Assembly (NCBI GenBank): GCA_035505975.1
Contig: DATJQJ010000010.1
Span: 1-64,000 of the forward strand
Reading direction: 5' to 3'
Source: CAIKOD01 sp035505975
Lineage (GTDB): Archaea; Halobacteriota; Methanomicrobia; Methanomicrobiales; Methanospirillaceae
DNA length: 64,000 nucleotides
Part shown: positions 59,890 to 64,000 of the stretch, piece by piece
How positions within the stretch are numbered: the first letter of the stretch is position 1
Layout: every line of letters begins with the position of its first letter
Notes under the pieces: generated by a model
Databases searched by the model: none
Seen by the model: the letters and a program-made list of their open reading frames with translations, nothing else
What the model was told of the DNA's origin: nothing
Position numbers and translations under genes: made by a program

Positions 59890-61788
59890 TTGAAATTAGT
59901 ACCAGATACGAGTGTCGTTATAGATGGTCGCATCACCTCCATGATAAAAACCGGAGAATATAACGGTGCGACAATAATTATACCCGAGGCAGTTGTTGCT
60001 GAACTCGAAGCACAGGCAAACCAGGGGAGAGAAATAGGGTTTTCAGGACTAACCGAACTGCAGGCTCTCTGCAAACTCGCCGAAGAAAATACTATCGAAT
60101 TAAAATTTGTTGGCGTACGGCCGAGTCTTGAGCAGGTCAAACTCGCCAGCGGCGGAGAGATCGATGCCCTCATCAGGAACGTTGCAATAGAAAACAGTGC
60201 ACGATTTATCACGAGTGATATCGTCCAGGCAGAAGTAGCACGGGCAAAAGGGCTCGATGTCCTGTACTTGAAACCCCAGATGGAAGAATTCGGAGCACTT
60301 GGCATCGACCAGTTTTTCGATGAACATACCATTGCCGTTTACCTCAAAGAACGGGTTCCTCCCGTGGCCAGGAAGGGATCCATCAACGATATGCACCTTG
60401 TCAGGATAAGGGACCAGCCCTCGACAGAATACGAATTGAGGGCGCTCGCCCAGGAGATCCTGGAACGGGCTAAACGCGACCCGGATGGTTTCATAGAGGT
60501 AGAGAAACGGGGAATTTCCGTCGTCCAGATCGGGTCGATGAGGATCGCGATCGCACGGAGGCCGTTTTCAGACGGGATGGAGATCACTGCTGTCCGTCCG
60601 ATTGTGGACATCGTCCTCGATAATTACCGGAAAGCAGGAGTTCTCAAGAACAGGATAACCGGAGAAAAACGCGGCATCCTGATTGCCGGCCCTCCGGGTA
60701 CGGGCAAGACCACTCTTGCACAGAGCGTCGCGACCTATCTTGCCGATAACGGGTTCATTGTAAAGACCATGGAAGCACCGAGGGAACTCCAGGTGCCCGA
60801 TCATATCACCCAGTACACCACGCTCGAGGGGAGCATGGAGAATACTGCCGACGTCCTGCTGCTCGTCAGGCCCGACTACGTGATTTTCGACGAACTCCGG
60901 AAAAACGAAGACTTCCGTGTGTTTTCCGATATGCGCCTCGGCGGGATCGGTATGATTGGAGTTGTCCATGCAACCGGGCCTCACGATGCACTCCAGCGTT
61001 TCTCGGAACGGGTCGAATTCGGCGTATTGCCACAGATCGTTAATACCATCATTTTTGTCGACAAGGGAGAAATTATGAACCTCTACGAGGTGGATTTCAC
61101 CATAAAGGTCCCCGAAGGCATGCCGATGGAAATGCACCCAAGGCCCGTCACCATGGTCAGGAATTACGAAACCGGCGAGCTATCATTTGAGATTTTCAAA
61201 TATGAAGGAGAGACCATCGTGATCTCTTCCCACGGTCCGGCATCGGCCCCGGAAGTCTCATTAAAGACGCCTGCCGTGGCAATGCCTGAAAAGGCTGAAG
61301 AAGAAAATACCGGATGGAAAGTAACAGAGAGGGAGATCCAGAGGGAGATCGGCCGATATACCGACGGACCCGTCGATGTGAGGATGCTCTCTGACTCGAA
61401 AGCGGTCGTCTACATCGATGACAAAGACGTTCCGGCGGCGATCGGCAAGGGAGGAAAAAATATCGCGGCCATTGTGAACAAGGTTGGCATCGGGATCGAT
61501 ATTCGTCCGAGAAGCGAGGCCGAGAAACTCCAGCCCGAGAAGGTCTCGCCAGAGGAGGAACTCCAGCTCGGCGGCGGGATCAGGATCAGGGTGGACAAGA
61601 AACAGCTCGCTATTATCTCCCCTGACCAGGCAGGAAAAATCGTGGACGTGTTCGCCGGCAAAGAATACCTTTTCACGGCTACCGTCAACGAATCCGGCGA
61701 AATCCACCTCGGGAAGAACAGTACGATCGCACAGGAAATGCTGAAACGGTATAACGAAGGGGATACTATCCGGCTGAGACCGGTATAA
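59890..61788 (+). CDS. PIN-ATPase-KH protein (PINA-like)
   Basis: A 632-residue protein with three domains: a PIN nuclease-like domain (residues 1-130, acidic residues including D6), a P-loop ATPase with GPPGTGKTT near residue 267, and a C-terminal KH domain with IGKGGKNI near residue 517. The Sulfolobus homologue PINA is a Holliday-junction branch-migration ATPase. The start is TTG 59890, with GGTGAT upstream. It lies between hisI and leuS and is widely conserved in archaea. Confidence 0.93.
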   Translation: MKLVPDTSVVIDGRITSMIKTGEYNGATIIIPEAVVAELEAQANQGREIGFSGLTELQALCKLAEENTIELKFVGVRPSLEQVKLASGGEIDALIRNVAIENSARFITSDIVQAEVARAKGLDVLYLKPQMEEFGALGIDQFFDEHTIAVYLKERVPPVARKGSINDMHLVRIRDQPSTEYELRALAQEILERAKRDPDGFIEVEKRGISVVQIGSMRIAIARRPFSDGMEITAVRPIVDIVLDNYRKAGVLKNRITGEKRGILIAGPPGTGKTTLAQSVATYLADNGFIVKTMEAPRELQVPDHITQYTTLEGSMENTADVLLLVRPDYVIFDELRKNEDFRVFSDMRLGGIGMIGVVHATGPHDALQRFSERVEFGVLPQIVNTIIFVDKGEIMNLYEVDFTIKVPEGMPMEMHPRPVTMVRNYETGELSFEIFKYEGETIVISSHGPASAPEVSLKTPAVAMPEKAEEENTGWKVTEREIQREIGRYTDGPVDVRMLSDSKAVVYIDDKDVPAAIGKGGKNIAAIVNKVGIGIDIRPRSEAEKLQPEKVSPEEELQLGGGIRIRVDKKQLAIISPDQAGKIVDVFAGKEYLFTATVNESGEIHLGKNSTIAQEMLKRYNEGDTIRLRPV

Positions 61789-61836
61789 CCCCCCGGGTAG
61801 AATTTTTATCAGGAATTTTTTTCCGGAGTGTTATCC

Positions 61837-64000
61837 TTGAACGAATTTGACTTGCAGGAATTTGAACGGGATGCAGATAAAAAATGGGAACATGTATTTG
61901 AAGTAAACCCGAAAGATCAGAAAAAGCTGTACATCACGGTGGCATATCCATACCCGAGCGGTGCAATGCACGTCGGTCATGGCCGGACGTATATCGTACC
62001 CGATGTCATCGCCCGATTCTGGCGCATGCGGGGTTACGACGTGCTGTACCCGATGGCATTCCACGTGACGGGAGCGCCGGTAATCGGGATCTCCAAGAGA
62101 ATCGCACGGGGGGACGAAAAGGCGATCCACCTCTACCGGGACCTGTACAAAGTCCCGCAGGACGTTCTCGACCGGTTCACCGACCCGCTGGAGATCGTCA
62201 GGCATTTTTCCGAAGAATACCGGCGTGTCATGAGGAGCTGCGGCCTTTCGATCGACTGGAGAAGGCGGTTCACCACAGTTGATCCGACGTACAGCAAATT
62301 CATCGAGTGGCAGTGGAAACACCTCCACGATAAGAACCATGTCCTGAAGGGAGCCCACCCGGTACGGTATTGTCCCCAATGCGAGAACCCGGTCGGCGAT
62401 CACGACCTCCTCGAGGGCGACAAAGCCGAGATACTGAAATTCACGCTCGTGATGTTCAGGTACGGCGATTCCTTCATACCGACGGCAACTTTGCGCCCGG
62501 AGACGATCTACGGTGTCACCAACCTCTGGGTCAACCCGGGCATCAGTTACGTCAGGGCAATAGTCGACGGAAAAGAATGGATCGTAAGCCAGGAAGCGGC
62601 AGATAAGATCAACCTCCAGGACCATACCGTGACGGTGACGGGCCGGCTCGATGGCAAAGACCTTATCGGCAAAACGGTTTCCCATCCGCTTTCAGGAGAG
62701 GTCCCGATCCTTCCCGCAACCTTTGTCGATCCCGACATGGCGACGGGAGTCGTCATGAGTGTGCCGGCACATGCGCCATTCGACTACATCGCTCTCCGGG
62801 ATCTTCAGAAAGAAGGGAAATATATCGATATTGCAGCAATTCCTCTTATTACCGTGAAGGGATACGGCGAGATACCGGCAATGGACGCAGTCGAGCGTGC
62901 CGGAGTAAAAAACCAGCTCGATTCGCGCCTCGACCTGCTCACCCAGGAGTTGTATACCGCGGAGTTCTCCCAGGGAAAGCTGTTTGAGAAATATGGCGGC
63001 AAGCCGGTGAGAGTGGCTCGTGAAGAAGTTGCCGCGTTGATGGTGGAACAGTACGACTCATCCGTCATGTATGAGTTTGACACGAGGCCGATCATCTGCC
63101 GTTGCGGCAGCCGCGTATATGTAAAAATCCTCCATGATCAGTGGTTCCTCGAGTACAGCGACCCGGCCTGGAAAGACGAGGTACGCGACCAGCTCAGGGA
63201 AATGGACCTCGTCCCTCCCGAGGTCAGGACCGAGTTCGACAGGACGGTCGGCTGGCTGAAAGACTGGGCCTGCACGAGAAAGGTCGGGCTGGGGACACGG
63301 TTGCCGTGGGATAAGGCATGGCTGATAGAACCCCTCTCGGATTCCACCATATACATGGCCTATTATACTATCGCGCACCGGATAAGAGAGTTTTCACCCG
63401 AAGTGCTGACTCCCGATGTCTTCGACTACATCTTCCTTGGCAGGGAAACGCCTGGTCTCCCCGGGAAACCGAAGTTAGACGAGCTCAGAAAGGAGTTCCT
63501 CTACTGGTACCCCTACGATTTCAGGTTCTCGGCAAAGGACCTGATCTCGAACCACCTGACCTTCCAGATCTTCCACCATGTCGCAATATTCCCTAAACCG
63601 CTGCTCCCAAAAGGAATGGTCGTCTTCGGCATGGGTCTTTTGAACGGTGCCAAGATGTCGTCTTCAAAGGGGAACGTGTTCCTGCTCGAGGATGCAGTTG
63701 CTGAATTCGGTGCAGATACGGTCAGGATGTTCCTTGTCGGCAGTGCCGAGCCCTGGCAGGATTTTGACTGGAGAAACGAACTGGTTATTTCCACGAGAAA
63801 GCAGATCGAACGCTTCTATAACGTCGTCGAGGACTCGGCAGGCTTAAGCGAACCCGGGAGTTCCATCGACCGCTGGCTGACATCGAAGCTCCAGCACCAT
63901 ATCGAAAAAGCAACCGAAGCACTGCTAAGGTTCCAGACCAGGCAGGCACTCCAGGAGGCATTCAACGGTGTGGAGGCAGACCTGAAATGGTACCGCCGCC
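61837..64000 (+). CDS. leuS: Leucyl-tRNA synthetase (C-terminus cut by the right edge)
   Basis: The frame starts at TTG 61837, with GGAG 10 bases upstream, and stays open to the right edge, giving 721 residues of a class I synthetase. The HIGH-like motif HVGHGRT is near residue 47 and the KMSSSKGN loop near residue 606; PVRYCPQCENPVGDHDLLEG and the CP1 editing domain fit archaeal LeuRS. The C-terminal tRNA-binding part is missing from the window. It lies 48 bases after the PINA-like gene. Confidence 0.95.
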   Translation, partial: MNEFDLQEFERDADKKWEHVFEVNPKDQKKLYITVAYPYPSGAMHVGHGRTYIVPDVIARFWRMRGYDVLYPMAFHVTGAPVIGISKRIARGDEKAIHLYRDLYKVPQDVLDRFTDPLEIVRHFSEEYRRVMRSCGLSIDWRRRFTTVDPTYSKFIEWQWKHLHDKNHVLKGAHPVRYCPQCENPVGDHDLLEGDKAEILKFTLVMFRYGDSFIPTATLRPETIYGVTNLWVNPGISYVRAIVDGKEWIVSQEAADKINLQDHTVTVTGRLDGKDLIGKTVSHPLSGEVPILPATFVDPDMATGVVMSVPAHAPFDYIALRDLQKEGKYIDIAAIPLITVKGYGEIPAMDAVERAGVKNQLDSRLDLLTQELYTAEFSQGKLFEKYGGKPVRVAREEVAALMVEQYDSSVMYEFDTRPIICRCGSRVYVKILHDQWFLEYSDPAWKDEVRDQLREMDLVPPEVRTEFDRTVGWLKDWACTRKVGLGTRLPWDKAWLIEPLSDSTIYMAYYTIAHRIREFSPEVLTPDVFDYIFLGRETPGLPGKPKLDELRKEFLYWYPYDFRFSAKDLISNHLTFQIFHHVAIFPKPLLPKGMVVFGMGLLNGAKMSSSKGNVFLLEDAVAEFGADTVRMFLVGSAEPWQDFDWRNELVISTRKQIERFYNVVEDSAGLSEPGSSIDRWLTSKLQHHIEKATEALLRFQTRQALQEAFNGVEADLKWYRR

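Noticed and set aside
59890..61788. A pilus-type retraction ATPase
   Set aside because: Although it has a P-loop ATPase, the N-terminal PIN and C-terminal KH domains identify the PINA-like family, not a pilus motor.

Overview
The window is a gene-dense archaeal chromosome segment, most likely from a methanogen of the Methanomicrobiales or a close relative. The evidence is archaeal-type information genes (RNA polymerase subunits D, K and N, ribosomal protein L18e, aIF1, topoisomerase VI, deoxyhypusine synthase, archaeal GluRS), coenzyme F420 genes (cofC, cofE, cofG), an archaeal mevalonate pathway (mevalonate kinase, isopentenyl phosphate kinase, type 2 IPP isomerase, prenyl synthase), and a tetrahydrofolate-type glyA-folD-folP cluster. 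Genus and species cannot be fixed from sequence reading alone. No rRNA, CRISPR array, transposase or prophage was recognised.

Layout. 1-748: a probable gene fragment leaving the left edge, preceded by a 145-bp tandem duplication that carries TATA-like boxes. 749-5405: condensin genes scpA and smc with an upstream coiled-coil gene. 5772-9430: glyA-folD-folP-cofE. 10012-14741: peroxiredoxin, cofC/cofG, purC, a ferredoxin-thioredoxin-reductase catalytic protein and a DUF2115-like protein. 15110-30182: a long minus-strand run joining ABC1 kinase, gltX, isoprenoid genes, RNase J, MEMO, rpsB, eno, rpoK, tRNA-Pro, rpoN, S9, L13, L18e, rpoD, S11, S4, S13 and tRNA-Ser. 30708-35794: deoxyhypusine synthase and five consecutive CBS-domain genes. 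36011-37452: a small GTPase, a DUF2073 protein and a zinc-ribbon protein, matching the archaeal Oap/Arv triad. 37882-49125: aIF1, B12-dependent ribonucleotide reductase divergent from cobyric acid synthase, a coiled-coil gene, nadM, larB, hisS and top6BA. 49488-59490: a type IV pilus-like ATPase with two membrane platform proteins, interleaved with roadblock/LC7 proteins, DUF2226-like proteins, a MinD ATPase and a prepilin peptidase. 59496-64000: hisI, a PIN-ATPase-KH protein and a leuS cut by the right edge.

Two things stand out. First, a family of structured, GC-rich intergenic repeats of about 100-200 bp occurs at least seven times (9.5, 9.8, 14.9, 30.5, 37.6, 41.7 and 49.3 kb). All copies lie downstream of gene 3' ends, mostly between convergent genes, and the predicted hairpins are kept although their sequences differ. 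Second, the 49.5-59.5 kb block combines a pilus motor with roadblock/LC7 and MinD proteins and may be a spatially controlled surface-filament or secretion system. No recognisable pilin or Ras-type partner GTPase lies inside the block, but a small GTPase triad lies 12 kb away.
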